Made by a program: the position numbers and the translations under genes
Notes under the pieces: generated by a model
Database searches by the model: none
Told to the model about the DNA's origin: nothing
The model's input: only the letters and a program-made list of their open reading frames with translations
Shown: piece after piece, positions 8,595 through 17,383 of the stretch
Position numbering within the stretch: position 1 is the first letter of the stretch
How the letters are laid out: the number at the start of each line of letters is the position of its first letter
Source: Streptomyces dengpaensis
GTDB taxonomy: Bacteria; Actinomycetota; Actinomycetes; Streptomycetales; Streptomycetaceae
Direction: 5' to 3'
NCBI RefSeq assembly: GCF_002946835.1
Contig: NZ_CP026652.1
Span: forward strand, 5,952,001 to 6,016,000
DNA length: 64,000 nucleotides

Positions 8595-9404
8595 TCACAA
8601 CGGTGACTGCCACGTGACCGTCGTGCCCCCGCCACCGTCGCCGCCTGTCCGGCTCCGGCCGTCGTCCGTCCGGTGGTCGTCCGTCCGGTGGTCGTCCGTC
8701 CGGTGGTCGTCCCTCGCGCCGTCGTCGTGGACGGTCAGGCGGGCGGCGGAGCGGCCGTCGGGCAGAGTCGCCGTCGTGTCGACCGTGACCCCGCCTGGAG
8801 GGGCAGCAGTATGTTCGGCCCGAAGCGTGACCGCACCTGCGTGGTCATCCGTGGATCGGTCGCCGAGTCCTCGAAAGGGGCTGGAGGATGACCCCGGCCG
8901 ACGCGGCCGCGAGGATCCGGGCCCGTTCGGCGACGGTCATCAGCGCGTCGGCGGCGGCCCTCCGGTGAGCAGCGCGGTGGTGACGGCGGCCGCGCCCTCG
9001 ATCCAGCGCTCGCGCTGCCGGGCCGTCTCGTACAGCCGGGCGTTGGCGATCGCGATACCGGCCTGGGTGGCCGGCGCGCGCAGCAGATGCTCGTCCTCGC
9101 CGGTGAACGGGCCGCCGGGTTTGCCGGCGAGGTAGAGACTCCCGAACTCCTCGTCATTGACGCGGATGGGCACCTCCAGGCGGTCGCCCGTCTCCGCCTC
9201 GTGCGCGGCCGCAGCCGTACGGATCTCGACGAGACCGATGTGCCCCCGATCGGGATCGGCGATCCCCAGCACCGCGCAGCGGGCCTCCGTCAGCTCGGCC
9301 GCGCCGTCCACGATGTTCTGGAGCGTGGCCCGCAGTTCGAGGTCGGAACCCGCGGCGAGGACGGCTTCCAGGAGGGCCGCGAGGCGGGGGACCGGGTCGG
9401 TCAT
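8595..9404 (-). pseudogene. Decayed GAF sensor histidine kinase
   Basis: The intact part is a 154-residue frame (8940-9404, start MTDPVPRLAALLEAVL after GGAGGGG) containing one GAF domain and the linker RERWIEGAAAVTTALLTGG. It then frameshifts. In another frame the kinase continues as ALMTVAERARILAAASAG, then a third segment reads EDSATDPRMTTQVRSRFGPN and LLPLQAG, typical of the second GAF domain of DevS/DosS-like kinases. Right after LQAG, in the last frame, comes VTVDTTATLPDGRSAARLTV and finally TTVTWQSPL-stop at 8595, the end of an HATPase domain. The dimerisation/phosphoacceptor helix and most of the ATPase are therefore deleted. No response regulator gene is adjacent. The short GAF frame could still be translated. 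Confidence 0.75.
8661..8713. repeat. 15-bp tandem repeat in the kinase remnant
   Basis: Three full copies of GTCGTCCGTCCGGTG (8661-8705) plus a partial fourth. On the minus strand it reads as DDHRT repeats in the ruined ATPase end, most simply replication slippage in a gene no longer under selection. Confidence 0.85.
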
Positions 9405-9430
9405 ACGAGGCCCCTCCGACACCGGGGGCC

Positions 9431-10468
9431 TCAGGCCGTCAGCGGGTCCAGGATCAGCGGCTCGATCTTGCCCTCCAGCATGTAGCCGAGGCCCTGGACG
9501 GCACACACGTCGGGCCGCTCGGCGATATTGACGGGCATTCCGGTCGCCTGCCGCAGCATCTGGTCGAACCCCGGGAGCAGCGCGCTTCCGCCGACCATCA
9601 TGATCCCGCGGTCCGCGAGGTCGGCCACCAGGTCGGGCGGGCAGCAGCGCAGTACCTTGCCGATGCCGTCCAGTACGGCGGTCAGCGGAGTCTGGATGGC
9701 ATCGCGTACGGCGGCGGTGTCGACCTGGACGCTGCGGGCCAGGCCCGTCGCGACGTCCCGGCCGTGGATCTCGGTGGAGGCGGGGCCCTGCGAGGTGAGG
9801 CCGTTCCCGGAAAGGGCGAGCTGCAGCGGCCGGACCGACTGGCTCGGCAGCATCAACTCGTGCTCGTGCCGCAGATGCTGCACGATCGCGCGGTCGACGG
9901 CCTCGCCGCCCACGGGGATGCGCTCGGCGGTCACGATGGAGCCGAGGGAGAGGACGGCGACCTGGGTGGCGGCGGCCCCGCACACCAGGATCATGGTGGC
10001 CTCGGGCTTCTCGACGGGCAGCCCGCAGCCCACGGCGGCGGCGATCAGCGTGTCCACGAGTTCGACCCGCCGCGCGCCGAGCCCGACGAGCGTCTCGACG
10101 GCTGCGCGCTGCGCCAACGGGTCGGCGTCGTGCGGGGTGCAGGCGGCGGCCCGCAGCCGTGGCTTGCGGCGCAGGGTGCGGCGGACCTTGTCGCCGAGCA
10201 GATGGCGCAGCATGCGCTGCGCCATCTCGATGTCGACCACCGTGCCGCCGGTCACGGGCCGTACGACCCGGATGTAGTCGGGCGTACGGCCCGTCATCTT
10301 CTCCGCGAACTCGCCCACCGCGATCAGCGCGCCCGTCTTCGTGTTGATCGCGGCGACGCTCGGCTGATCGACGACCAGGCCGGCGCCCTTCACGTACACA
10401 CGGGTCCTCGCCGCGCCCAGGTCGACGGCGAAGTGGCAGCGGCGCAGCTGCTCCAGACTGGCGGTCAT
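9431..10468 (-). CDS. mbl: MreB-like actin homologue Mbl
   Basis: 345 residues. Actin/MreB-fold signatures are present: FAVDLGAARTRVYVKG at residue 13 (phosphate-1 loop), VVDIEMAQRMLRHLLG, ATMILVCGAAATQVAVLSLG (phosphate-2 region), VGGEAVDRAIVQHLR, and GIMMVGGSALLPGFD (adenosine loop). The protein is diverged from classical MreB, as is known for the second streptomycete copy, Mbl, which functions with MreB in spore-wall formation. The ATG at 10468 follows GGGAGGACCTGCC, a strong ribosome site; upstream in-frame codons lack one. The position two genes from matB agrees with the S. coelicolor arrangement, which supports mbl rather than mreB. It is transcribed toward the GAF remnant, 26 nt downstream. 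Confidence 0.85.
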   Translation of the reverse strand: MTASLEQLRRCHFAVDLGAARTRVYVKGAGLVVDQPSVAAINTKTGALIAVGEFAEKMTGRTPDYIRVVRPVTGGTVVDIEMAQRMLRHLLGDKVRRTLRRKPRLRAAACTPHDADPLAQRAAVETLVGLGARRVELVDTLIAAAVGCGLPVEKPEATMILVCGAAATQVAVLSLGSIVTAERIPVGGEAVDRAIVQHLRHEHELMLPSQSVRPLQLALSGNGLTSQGPASTEIHGRDVATGLARSVQVDTAAVRDAIQTPLTAVLDGIGKVLRCCPPDLVADLADRGIMMVGGSALLPGFDQMLRQATGMPVNIAERPDVCAVQGLGYMLEGKIEPLILDPLTA

Positions 10469-10717
10469 GGCAGGTCCTCCCGAGAGCGCAGACCGTGGGG
10501 GCCGCCGGGTGGCGGGCCTCTTTCGCATCGTGCGGGGGCCTGGGCGGGGGCGCCTTTCGTGGGGGGCCGGGAGGGGGGCCGCTGGACGGGTGGACTTGCG
10601 CGTGGCGCGGGTCGGTGAGGCGGATCGCCTTGGGGCTGTCCCGGTTTGCGCGGCTCGTGCCCGCCTGGTCCGGTGGGAAGCCGGCTGCCGTACGCCTTGC
10701 CGGTGGCGGGTAGCCGC

Positions 10718-10817
10718 CAGCCCGTCCGGCGTTCGAGGACGAGCGCGAGGCGCGATAAGGGGGGTCTGGAGGGGCGGAGCCCCCCAGATACGGGACGGGT
10801 AGGGGCGGAGGGGGCGA
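10718..10817 (+). repeat. Dispersed intergenic hairpin repeat, copy 1
   Basis: Begins CAGCCCGTCCGGCGTT, runs through GAGGACGAG, then GGGGGGTCTGGAGGGGCGGAGCCCCCC (a long stem) and ends ACGGGACGGGTAGGGGCGGAG. Related copies occur at 20375-20470 and 54301-54400, all on the plus strand and all between genes. The rest of the 414-nt gap (10469-10882) is G-rich and shows no recognisable promoter or gene; the mbl promoter must lie there. Confidence 0.8.
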
Positions 10818-10882
10818 AAGGACCCAGCTTCCGGCCCCCTGCCGCCCCGACCCGCTCCCGGCCCCCCGCCGCCCCACCCCGC

Positions 10883-12298
10883 TCACGGCGCCTGCGCGAT
10901 CCCCCGGACCACCCCCAGCTGAAGCAAGTCCTGCGGACGGACCCGGAGTTGGTCCGCCGTAGATCGCACCTGCTCCGGCGCCCGCTTGAGAATCGCGGCG
11001 GCAAGCTCCGGCGCGATGACGGAGAAGTAACTGTCCGGCGTGGCCCAGGTATTGCCATGCGCGGCCAGCGCAAGCGCACCCCCGGACCCGCCCTCGCCGA
11101 TCACCAGCGTGGTGACCGGCGTACGGGCGGTGGCGACCGCCGCGAACAGGTCCGCGATCGCGGCACCGACCCCCTGCCGCTCGGCCTCCGCGTCATTCGC
11201 GGCGCCCGGGGTGTCCACCAAGGTCAGCACCGGGATACCGAGCCGACCGGCCAGCCGGATCAGCCGGGCGGCGGTGCGGTAACCGGCGGGGCGGGTCGGG
11301 GTCCCGCACTGGGCGGCGTACGCGATGGACCGGATGGAGCCTCCGTCGTGCGCGAGACCGAAGCCGCACAGCATGCCGTCGTCGGTGCCGCCGCAACGGT
11401 CGCCGCTGATGGTTGCTCGTCGGGTGAAGTACGCGTCCAGGTAGGCGGCAGCGCGGGGCCGCTGGGGAGAGCGGGCCCGCTGGACGGCCTCCCAGCCGGT
11501 GGCGGGGAGGTCGAGCGCGCCCAGCGCGGGCGGGACGGGTGCGGGCTGGACGGGTCCGGGTGGGACGGGGGCGGCCTCGGCCTTCGCGCCGGCCTCGGCC
11601 TTCGCGCCGGCCTCGGCCTCCGCAGAGGGCCGGGTGAGCAGCCGCAGCCACAGCGCGAGCGTCTCCCGCAGCTCCGCCGTCGGTACGACGGCGTCCACCG
11701 CCCCCGCCGCCAGCTGGGCCTCGGCCGTGTAGGCGGACGGGTCCGCGCCGGGCGGACGGACCCGGGAGCCCGCGAAGCCCAGCTGCGCGCCGGGCAGCGC
11801 CAGCGTCACGTCGGCGCCCGCGCCCAGCGTGGCCCAGCCGCCGCCCGTCGCCGGGTCGCACGCCACGGCGATCTGCGCGAGCCCGGCCTCGCGCGTGAGC
11901 GCTGACTGCCGTGCCACCCGCTGGAGTTGGGTGAGCGCGAGCATGCCCTCCTGCATCCGGCTGCCGCCCGTCGCGACGAGCGAGACGACGGGGAGGCGGT
12001 GCTCACGGGCGTGGAAGTACGCGGCCTCCAGCCGGTCGCCGGTTCGCTCGCCGAGCGAGCCGCCGAGGAAGCCGAACTCGAAGACGATCAGTACGGCGGG
12101 GGTGTCGCCGATGGTCGCCGTACCGCAGACGGCGGACTCCACCTCGCCGGTGCGGTCGCCGGCCCGGGCGCGCGAGTCGTCGTACCCCTCCCAGGAGATA
12201 GGGCCGTCGGGCTTGAAGTGCCTCATGGGTGCGCGGAGTTCGCTGAAGTCATCGCTGACCAGGGCGACGGCCTCGCGCGCCGAGAAGCGCTCAGTCAC
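10883..12298 (-). CDS. Fused beta-alpha acyl-CoA carboxyltransferase
   Basis: 471 residues with two crotonase-fold halves. The AccD-like N half carries FGFLGGSLGERTGDRLEAAY and ATGGSRMQEGMLAL; the AccA-like C half carries ISGDRCGGTDDGMLCGFG, CGTPTRPAGYRTAARL, LTLVDTPGAAN and EGGSGGALAL. They are joined by an AEAGAKAEAGAKAEA linker near residues 230-245. The beta-type zinc finger is absent. Such enzymes transfer carboxyl from biotin-BCCP to an acyl-CoA such as acetyl- or propionyl-CoA. The GTG start overlaps the matB stop by 8 nt (GTGACTGA), so the two are coupled; both make (methyl)malonyl-CoA-type extender units by different routes. No biotin carboxylase or BCCP is adjacent, so partners must be encoded elsewhere. 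Confidence 0.82.
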   Translation of the reverse strand: MTERFSAREAVALVSDDFSELRAPMRHFKPDGPISWEGYDDSRARAGDRTGEVESAVCGTATIGDTPAVLIVFEFGFLGGSLGERTGDRLEAAYFHAREHRLPVVSLVATGGSRMQEGMLALTQLQRVARQSALTREAGLAQIAVACDPATGGGWATLGAGADVTLALPGAQLGFAGSRVRPPGADPSAYTAEAQLAAGAVDAVVPTAELRETLALWLRLLTRPSAEAEAGAKAEAGAKAEAAPVPPGPVQPAPVPPALGALDLPATGWEAVQRARSPQRPRAAAYLDAYFTRRATISGDRCGGTDDGMLCGFGLAHDGGSIRSIAYAAQCGTPTRPAGYRTAARLIRLAGRLGIPVLTLVDTPGAANDAEAERQGVGAAIADLFAAVATARTPVTTLVIGEGGSGGALALAAHGNTWATPDSYFSVIAPELAAAILKRAPEQVRSTADQLRVRPQDLLQLGVVRGIAQAP

Positions 12299-13784
12299 GG
12301 GTCAGCTCCCGCTTCAGGATCTTGCCCATGTCGTTGCGGGGCAGGGACTCCAGGAAGTGCACGGTGCGTGGCCGTTTGTGCGGGGCGAGGCGGTGGGCCA
12401 CGTGGTCGGCCAACTCGTCCGCGGAGGGAGGGGATTGAGGGTCGGCGGGCACGATCCAGGCGACGACGCGCTCGCCGAGGTCGGCGTCGGGCTCTCCGGT
12501 GACGGCGGCCTCACGCACTCCCGGGTGTTCGAGGAGCGCGTTCTCGATCTCGCCCGCGCCGATCTTGTAGCCGCCGCTCTTGATCAGGTCGGTGGCCTTG
12601 CGGCCGACGATCCGTACGGAGCCGTCGGGGTCGATGACCGCCATGTCGCCGGTGCGGAACCAGCCGTCCTCGGTGAACGCGGCGGCGGTGGCGTCGGGCC
12701 GGTTCAGATACTCGGTGAACAGGTTCGGCCCGCGCACCTGGATCTCGCCGACGCTCTCGCCGTCGTACGCGCCGGTCGGGGTGCCGTCGGTGTCGTACGA
12801 GGCGATCGTCGTCCCGTCCTCCTCGACGAGCCGCAGGTCGACGCCGGGAAGCGGTACCCCGACCGTGCCGGGCCGCGGCTCCCCGTCCGCCCGCACGCTC
12901 GTGTTCATCAGGGTCTCCGTCATGCCGTACCGCTCGATGACCCACCGCCCGGTCGCGGCCGTGATCCGCTCGTGGTCGTGCACGGGCAGCGCGGCGGAAC
13001 CCGACACGAGCAGCCGCGCCCGGCCGAGCGCCATGGCCGGCTCGGCGTTCTCCGCGTTTTCCGCGACCGCCTCGGCGAGTCGGTGGTACATCGTCGGCAC
13101 CCCGAACAGCATCGTCGCCCCGGCGTTCAGCTCCCGTGTCACGCCCTCCACGCTGAACCGGCCCAGATGCCGTACGGACCCGCCACGCCGCAGCGGCCCC
13201 AGAATGCCCAGGATCAGCCCATGCACATGGAACAGCGGCAGCCCGTGCACCAGCACGTCGTCGCCGGTCCACTGCCAGGCGTCGGCGAGCGCGTCCAGGG
13301 TCGCGGCGATCGAGCGACGGGGGATGACGGCGCCCTTGGGCGGGCCGGTGGTGCCGGAGGTGTAGACGATGAGGGCGGGGGCGGAGGGGGCGGGCTCGGG
13401 GGGTGGTTCGGCCACCGCTCCGGTGCCGTATACGTCGACATCGAGCCGTTCCCATCCCCGTACGGCCTGCGGCAGTTCATCGTCCGGGCCGGCGAGGATC
13501 GCCGACGGCGCGCTGTCGTTGAGGATGTGGCCCAGTTCGCCCGTTCCCGACTTCGGATTGAGCGGCACGGCCGGTACCCCGGCGAGCAGTGCGGCCACGA
13601 CACCGACGGCCGTCTCCAGCGTCGGCGTCGCCCACACGGCGACCCGCCGGGCGCCACCGAGCCGCCCGGCCAGTTCACCCGCCGAGGCGGCGAGCTCCGC
13701 GTACGTCAGGGACCGGTCACCGAACCGCAGCGCGGACCGCTCCGCGACCGAAACGCCCACCAGGGCCGGGAAGAGGGAGGACAC
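12291..13784 (-). CDS. matB: Malonyl-CoA synthetase MatB
   Basis: 497 residues, ANL (AMP-forming) superfamily. Motifs: YTSGTTGPPKGAVIPRRS (P-loop, about residue 152), GLPLFHVHGL, RYGMTETLMNTS (adenine/acyl binding), GWFRTGDMAVIDPDG, and the catalytic Lys in RNDMGKILKREL at the C-terminus. The RYGMTETLMNTSV motif and overall sequence are those of the streptomycete MatB that activates malonate and methylmalonate with CoA, supplying polyketide and fatty acid extender units. The GTG at 13784 has AAGGAG 6 nt upstream. It is first in a two-gene operon with the fused carboxyltransferase. A short extra stretch, YDTDGTPTGAYDGESVG, is present compared with the S. coelicolor enzyme as I remember it. Confidence 0.93.
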   Translation of the reverse strand: MSSLFPALVGVSVAERSALRFGDRSLTYAELAASAGELAGRLGGARRVAVWATPTLETAVGVVAALLAGVPAVPLNPKSGTGELGHILNDSAPSAILAGPDDELPQAVRGWERLDVDVYGTGAVAEPPPEPAPSAPALIVYTSGTTGPPKGAVIPRRSIAATLDALADAWQWTGDDVLVHGLPLFHVHGLILGILGPLRRGGSVRHLGRFSVEGVTRELNAGATMLFGVPTMYHRLAEAVAENAENAEPAMALGRARLLVSGSAALPVHDHERITAATGRWVIERYGMTETLMNTSVRADGEPRPGTVGVPLPGVDLRLVEEDGTTIASYDTDGTPTGAYDGESVGEIQVRGPNLFTEYLNRPDATAAAFTEDGWFRTGDMAVIDPDGSVRIVGRKATDLIKSGGYKIGAGEIENALLEHPGVREAAVTGEPDADLGERVVAWIVPADPQSPPSADELADHVAHRLAPHKRPRTVHFLESLPRNDMGKILKRELTRD

Positions 13785-13970
13785 GCGTACTCCTTGCCAC
13801 TAGGACTTCAGGGACTTCGCCGGTAGGGACCAGGGACCTGGCCTTCCTACACGATGCCGCACGCCGTTACGGGGTGGCGGGCGCCGCAAGGTCTCAAGTG
13901 GATGGTGGGCCGCCCGTGCGGTCGCGGTGTGTGGCGCGGGGCGATCCGGACACGTAGTCTCGGCCAATAG

Positions 13971-13995
13971 TGACAACTTGAGGAGTCAACTGTCG
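13971..13995. promoter_or_regulatory. Imperfect dyad upstream of the HELWH cassette
   Basis: TGACAACTTGA-GGAG-TCAACTGTCG is an imperfect inverted repeat ending 13 nt before the GTG of the 27-residue peptide, with AT-rich CAATAGT next to it. It could be an operator for a DNA-binding partner; this is inferred only from position and symmetry. Confidence 0.3.
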
Positions 13996-14007
13996 GGAGC
14001 CGCCTTG

Positions 14008-14091
14008 GTGAGTGAGTCCCCGCCGCCTCTTCCCGAGACGGTCGCCGGCCTCGACGCGCAGATCTTGAGCAGCGAGGAGGCGGAGCGATGA
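14008..14091 (+). CDS. 27-residue peptide coupled to the metallopeptidase gene
   Basis: GTG start after GGGAGC, reading SESPPPLPETVAGLDAQILS and ending SEEAER, with its TGA overlapping the next ATG as ATGA. Related cassettes usually have an XRE-type DNA-binding protein upstream of the HExxH gene; this may be a leader peptide or the relic of that regulator. No helix-turn-helix is encoded. The exact stop/start overlap is the main evidence that it is translated. Confidence 0.4.
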   Translation: MSESPPPLPETVAGLDAQILSSEEAER

Positions 14092-14729
14092 AGAGGGGCG
14101 GCCGGGTCCGGAAGCTCATGGCCGCGCTGCGGTCACCGAGGAACGACTCCGAGATGCGTGCCCTGGCCGTGGAGCTGAGCGGCGTGCTGCGGAAGAGGTT
14201 CGACGCCCCCGTCGACGTACGGGAGCTGGCGGGCGCGCTGTGCGAGGAGATGAGCAGACGCCGTAACGGCCGTCCCGTCCAGCTGCGCTTCGAGCGCTTT
14301 CCCGACGAGTTCGAGGTCACCGGGCTGTGGATGGAGTTCCACGACTTCGACCTCGTCATCGTCGAGGAGCGTGCCGAGACGGTGCAGCAACTCGTCATCC
14401 TCGGGCATGAGTTGTGGCATATGAAGGAGGGGCATCGCGATCACCACGTCGACGGTGCGGCCGCTGCCGCGCATGCTCTGTCGGACGGCTCCCAGTCGGA
14501 CGGCTCCCCTTCGGACGGGCCGAACGGTTCTGTCTGGCGGGAGATCGCCCTCACCGTCGCCGCCCGTAACGGATCCCATGAAGCCGACGAGGCCGAGGCC
14601 GAGGACTTCGGGCTGCACCTCGCGAGTGTCTTCCGCTCGTGGGTGACCGGCCCTCGCAGCAGTGGGCCCGGCGACCCGGTGGGGCGGGCCATCCAGGCAT
14701 CCCTGGGCTATCGCGGACCCCAGGACTGA
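14088..14729 (+). CDS. ImmA/IrrE-like HELWH metallopeptidase-like protein
   Basis: 213 residues. H107-E108-L109-W110-H111 in LVILGHELWHMKEGH is a zinc HExxH motif, and a preceding LWMEFHDFDLVIVEE strand pair fits the ImmA/IrrE (DUF955-like) fold, whose members cleave or sense cognate repressors and are often annotated as toxin components. Residues 125-150 hold a Ser/Asp/Gly linker (SDGSQSDGSPSDGP). Translation is coupled to the 27-residue peptide upstream (ATGA), and the membrane-protein gene begins 6 nt downstream. The substrate is unknown; a partner repressor is expected but no intact one is encoded here. Confidence 0.72.
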   Translation: MKRGGRVRKLMAALRSPRNDSEMRALAVELSGVLRKRFDAPVDVRELAGALCEEMSRRRNGRPVQLRFERFPDEFEVTGLWMEFHDFDLVIVEERAETVQQLVILGHELWHMKEGHRDHHVDGAAAAAHALSDGSQSDGSPSDGPNGSVWREIALTVAARNGSHEADEAEAEDFGLHLASVFRSWVTGPRSSGPGDPVGRAIQASLGYRGPQD

Positions 14730-14735
14730 CCGGCG

Positions 14736-15953
14736 ATGGATCCTTCCCGCCTCTTCGACGGCCTCTACATCTCCTTCTGGATACCGGCGGCCGTACTGAC
14801 CGCCGCCCTGGCGATCAAGCTGCCCAGCATCATCAAGCTCTGGAAGGACCCGTTGCTGCGGGCCGTCGGCGGTCTGCTCGTCCTCGCCTGCGGTGTTTTC
14901 GTGTTCGCGGCTCCGCCCACCATTGCCTGGACCAACCGGGTCACCGGCGTACCCAACATCTCGGCGCCCCTGGTCTACAGCCTCATCACCGCGTTCTGCG
15001 GATCCTGTCTGCTGCTGATCACCGCGTGGCGCAACGGCATCTCCGACCGCTCGGAGACCACCCGCCGCACCACGCGATGGGTGGTGAGCGTCTACTCGGG
15101 CGTGATCGTCGCGCTGTGGGCGCTGTTCGCGCTCGCCGACGCCGATGTCGAGCGGGTGCGGGACCTCGACACGTACTACGCCACGACCGCCTTCATGCGC
15201 GAAGAGATCGTGCTCTACCTGCTCGCGCACACCGTCGCCTGCCTGATCACGTACCGGCTGATCTGGAACTGGATCCGCACCGACGGACTCGACGTATGGC
15301 TGCGCGGCGGCCTGAAGTGCCTCAGCGTCGGCTACGCGATGAACCTCATCTACGACTCCTTGAAGATCACGGCCGTCTTCGCCCGGTGGACCGGCCACGA
15401 CCTGGACTGGCTGAGCACGGACGTGTCGCCGCCCGTCGCCTGCGTCTGCGCCATCCTCATCGCCGTGGGGTTCATCCTTCCGCACGCCGGCCAGTATCTG
15501 CACCGCCGGGTGCGTACCCGGCTCAGCCACTGGCGCCTGCGGCCCCTGTACCGGCTCACCCGCAGCATCACCGGCGGCCGCGTCCCCTTCAAGCTGCGCG
15601 CCACCCCAGAGCTGCGCCTGACGCGCCGCGAGACGTTCATCCGGGACGCGCTGCTCCACCTCGCCCGGTACGTCGACGAGGACCTGGACCGACGTGCGTA
15701 CGAGGCGGCGGTCGCGCTGGGGCGCGGGGCCGACCGGGCGAGGCCGCTCGCCCATGTGGTGGCGATCCAGGACGCCATCGAGACCAAGCGGCGTTCCCGG
15801 GCGGACGACTCCACGGCGCCCCTGCCGTCGGCCGGCCCCGACATCGAAGACCTGCTGGAGGGGATCGAGGCCGTGTCCCGGGCTCTCCGCCACACCGACG
15901 ACATCAGAGCGGTCCGCGCGGCCGCCGCAGCAGAGAGCGTGCGCGCCCCATGA
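14736..15953 (+). CDS. MAB_1171c-type integral membrane protein
   Basis: 405 residues with about seven hydrophobic helices in the first 260: FWIPAAVLTAALAI, AVGGLLVLACGVFVF, LVYSLITAFCGSCLLLI, VVSVYSGVIVALWALFALA, VLYLLAHTVACLITY, LSVGYAMNLIYDSLKI and VACVCAILIAVGFIL. A cytoplasmic tail of about 140 residues follows and is basic then acidic. The topology resembles signalling membrane proteins as much as a transporter; the family name calls it a putative transporter without biochemical proof. It lies between the HELWH protein (6-nt gap) and the FAD monooxygenase (ATGA overlap), an arrangement recurring in streptomycetes, which suggests one shared process. Confidence 0.72.
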   Translation: MDPSRLFDGLYISFWIPAAVLTAALAIKLPSIIKLWKDPLLRAVGGLLVLACGVFVFAAPPTIAWTNRVTGVPNISAPLVYSLITAFCGSCLLLITAWRNGISDRSETTRRTTRWVVSVYSGVIVALWALFALADADVERVRDLDTYYATTAFMREEIVLYLLAHTVACLITYRLIWNWIRTDGLDVWLRGGLKCLSVGYAMNLIYDSLKITAVFARWTGHDLDWLSTDVSPPVACVCAILIAVGFILPHAGQYLHRRVRTRLSHWRLRPLYRLTRSITGGRVPFKLRATPELRLTRRETFIRDALLHLARYVDEDLDRRAYEAAVALGRGADRARPLAHVVAIQDAIETKRRSRADDSTAPLPSAGPDIEDLLEGIEAVSRALRHTDDIRAVRAAAAAESVRAP

Positions 15954-17383
15954 GCCACAGCCCGACGAGCATCAACTCCGTGGGTGATCGCCCCCTGAGA
16001 TCCGCCGTCGTCCTCGGCGGCAGCCTCGCCGGGCTGCTCGCGGCCCGCGCCCTGGCCGAGTTCGCGGACGTCGTCACCGTCGTCGAGCGCGACGTGCTGC
16101 CCGAGGGGCCCGAGCCCCGCAAGAACCTGCCGCAGGCACAGCACGTCCACCTGCTGTGGTCCGGCGGCGCGAAGGCCATGGAGGAACTCGTCCCCGGCGT
16201 CACCGGGCTGCTGGCGCGGGCAGGCGCGCACCGGCTGCCGCTGCCGACGGACATGGTCGCGCTGTCGCCCCAGGGCTGGTTCCGCCGCTGGAACGAGTCC
16301 CACCACATGGTCCTGTGCAGCCGTGACCTCCTCGACGCGACCGTCCGCGCGCAGATATTCGGCGACGACCGGATCCGTCTCGTCGAGCGCACCGAGGCAC
16401 TCGGCCTCGACGGTACGGCGGCAGGCGTCACCGGTGTCCACGTCCGCGGTCACGACGGCGCGGAGCGCACCCTCCCCGCCGACCTGGTCGTCGACGCCAC
16501 CGGACGCGCCTCGCGCGCACCGGAGTGGCTCACCGCCCTCGGCCTTCCCGAACCGGAGGCGCGGCAGGTCAACTCCGGCCTCGCGTACGCCAGTCGGGTC
16601 TTCCGCGCCCCGGAGCACGCGCGGCACGGCTTCCCCGTCCTCAATGTGCAGGCCGCCCCGCGCGACGGGTGCCCCGGCCGGGCAGGCGTCCTGCTGCCCA
16701 TCGAGGACGGGCGCTGGCTGGTCACCCTGTCGGGTACCCGGGGCGGCGAACCCAGCGCCGACGAGGCCGACTTCGAGCGGTACGCCTCCGAGGAACTGCG
16801 CCATTCCGTTCTTGGCGAGTTCATCGCCGGTGCCGAACCGCTGACCGGTGTCGCCTTCACCCGGACCACGGCCAACCGCCGCTACTACTACGAGCGTTCG
16901 CGACACTGGCCCGAGGGCTTCCTCGTCATCGGCGACGCGCTGGCCGCGTACAACCCCATCTACGGGCACGGCATGTCCGTCGCGGCCCAGAGCGCCGTCG
17001 CCCTGCGCGAGGTGATCCGCCGCCGGGGCTGGGGCACGCCCCGGCTGGCCCGTGCGCTGCAGAAGGCGGTGGCCCGGCCGGTCAACGCGGCCTGGGATCT
17101 CGCCACCGGCCAGGACGTCTTCTACCCGGGCGCCACCGAGGCGGGCCCCACGCTCCGCGACCGCGTCCTGGCCGCGTACGTCGACCGGCTCCTGTACACC
17201 GCCACCGGCAACGGCCGTGTCGCCCGACGCTTCACCGACGTGTCCTCCCTCGAACGCGGCGCGCACGTCCTCCTCGCCCCCAGCGTGCTCCTCGCCGCCG
17301 TGATCGGTCCGCTCCAGCCCCAGCTCACCGGACCGCCGCTGGCGGACGAGGAGTGGAAGGCGGCGGGCACCCGCTCTGGCTGA
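15950..17383 (+). CDS. FAD-dependent monooxygenase/oxidoreductase
   Basis: 477 residues. Rossmann FAD-binding motif SAVVLGGSLAGLLAARAL at residue 18, ERDVLPEGPEPRKN (ribose-binding Glu and following loop), ADLVVDATGRAS (DG-type motif) and VIGDALAAYNPIYGHGMSVA (second FAD motif GD). It resembles flavin oxidoreductases of the geranylgeranyl-reductase/PHBH-like class; the substrate is unknown. The start overlaps the membrane-protein stop as ATGA. The stop codon lies inside a 25-bp tandem duplication, and the 3' end is overlapped antisense by the MerR-PP2C gene for about 260 nt. Confidence 0.8.
   Translation: MSHSPTSINSVGDRPLRSAVVLGGSLAGLLAARALAEFADVVTVVERDVLPEGPEPRKNLPQAQHVHLLWSGGAKAMEELVPGVTGLLARAGAHRLPLPTDMVALSPQGWFRRWNESHHMVLCSRDLLDATVRAQIFGDDRIRLVERTEALGLDGTAAGVTGVHVRGHDGAERTLPADLVVDATGRASRAPEWLTALGLPEPEARQVNSGLAYASRVFRAPEHARHGFPVLNVQAAPRDGCPGRAGVLLPIEDGRWLVTLSGTRGGEPSADEADFERYASEELRHSVLGEFIAGAEPLTGVAFTRTTANRRYYYERSRHWPEGFLVIGDALAAYNPIYGHGMSVAAQSAVALREVIRRRGWGTPRLARALQKAVARPVNAAWDLATGQDVFYPGATEAGPTLRDRVLAAYVDRLLYTATGNGRVARRFTDVSSLERGAHVLLAPSVLLAAVIGPLQPQLTGPPLADEEWKAAGTRSG

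Noticed and set aside
8940..9404. Stand-alone 154-residue GAF sensor gene
   Set aside because: Downstream frames contain the rest of a kinase, so it is treated as a pseudogene part, though it could still be translated.
10718..10817. Rho-independent terminator of the mbl or carboxyltransferase gene
   Set aside because: The hairpin is part of a dispersed repeat with no T-run and the same orientation regardless of neighbouring gene direction.
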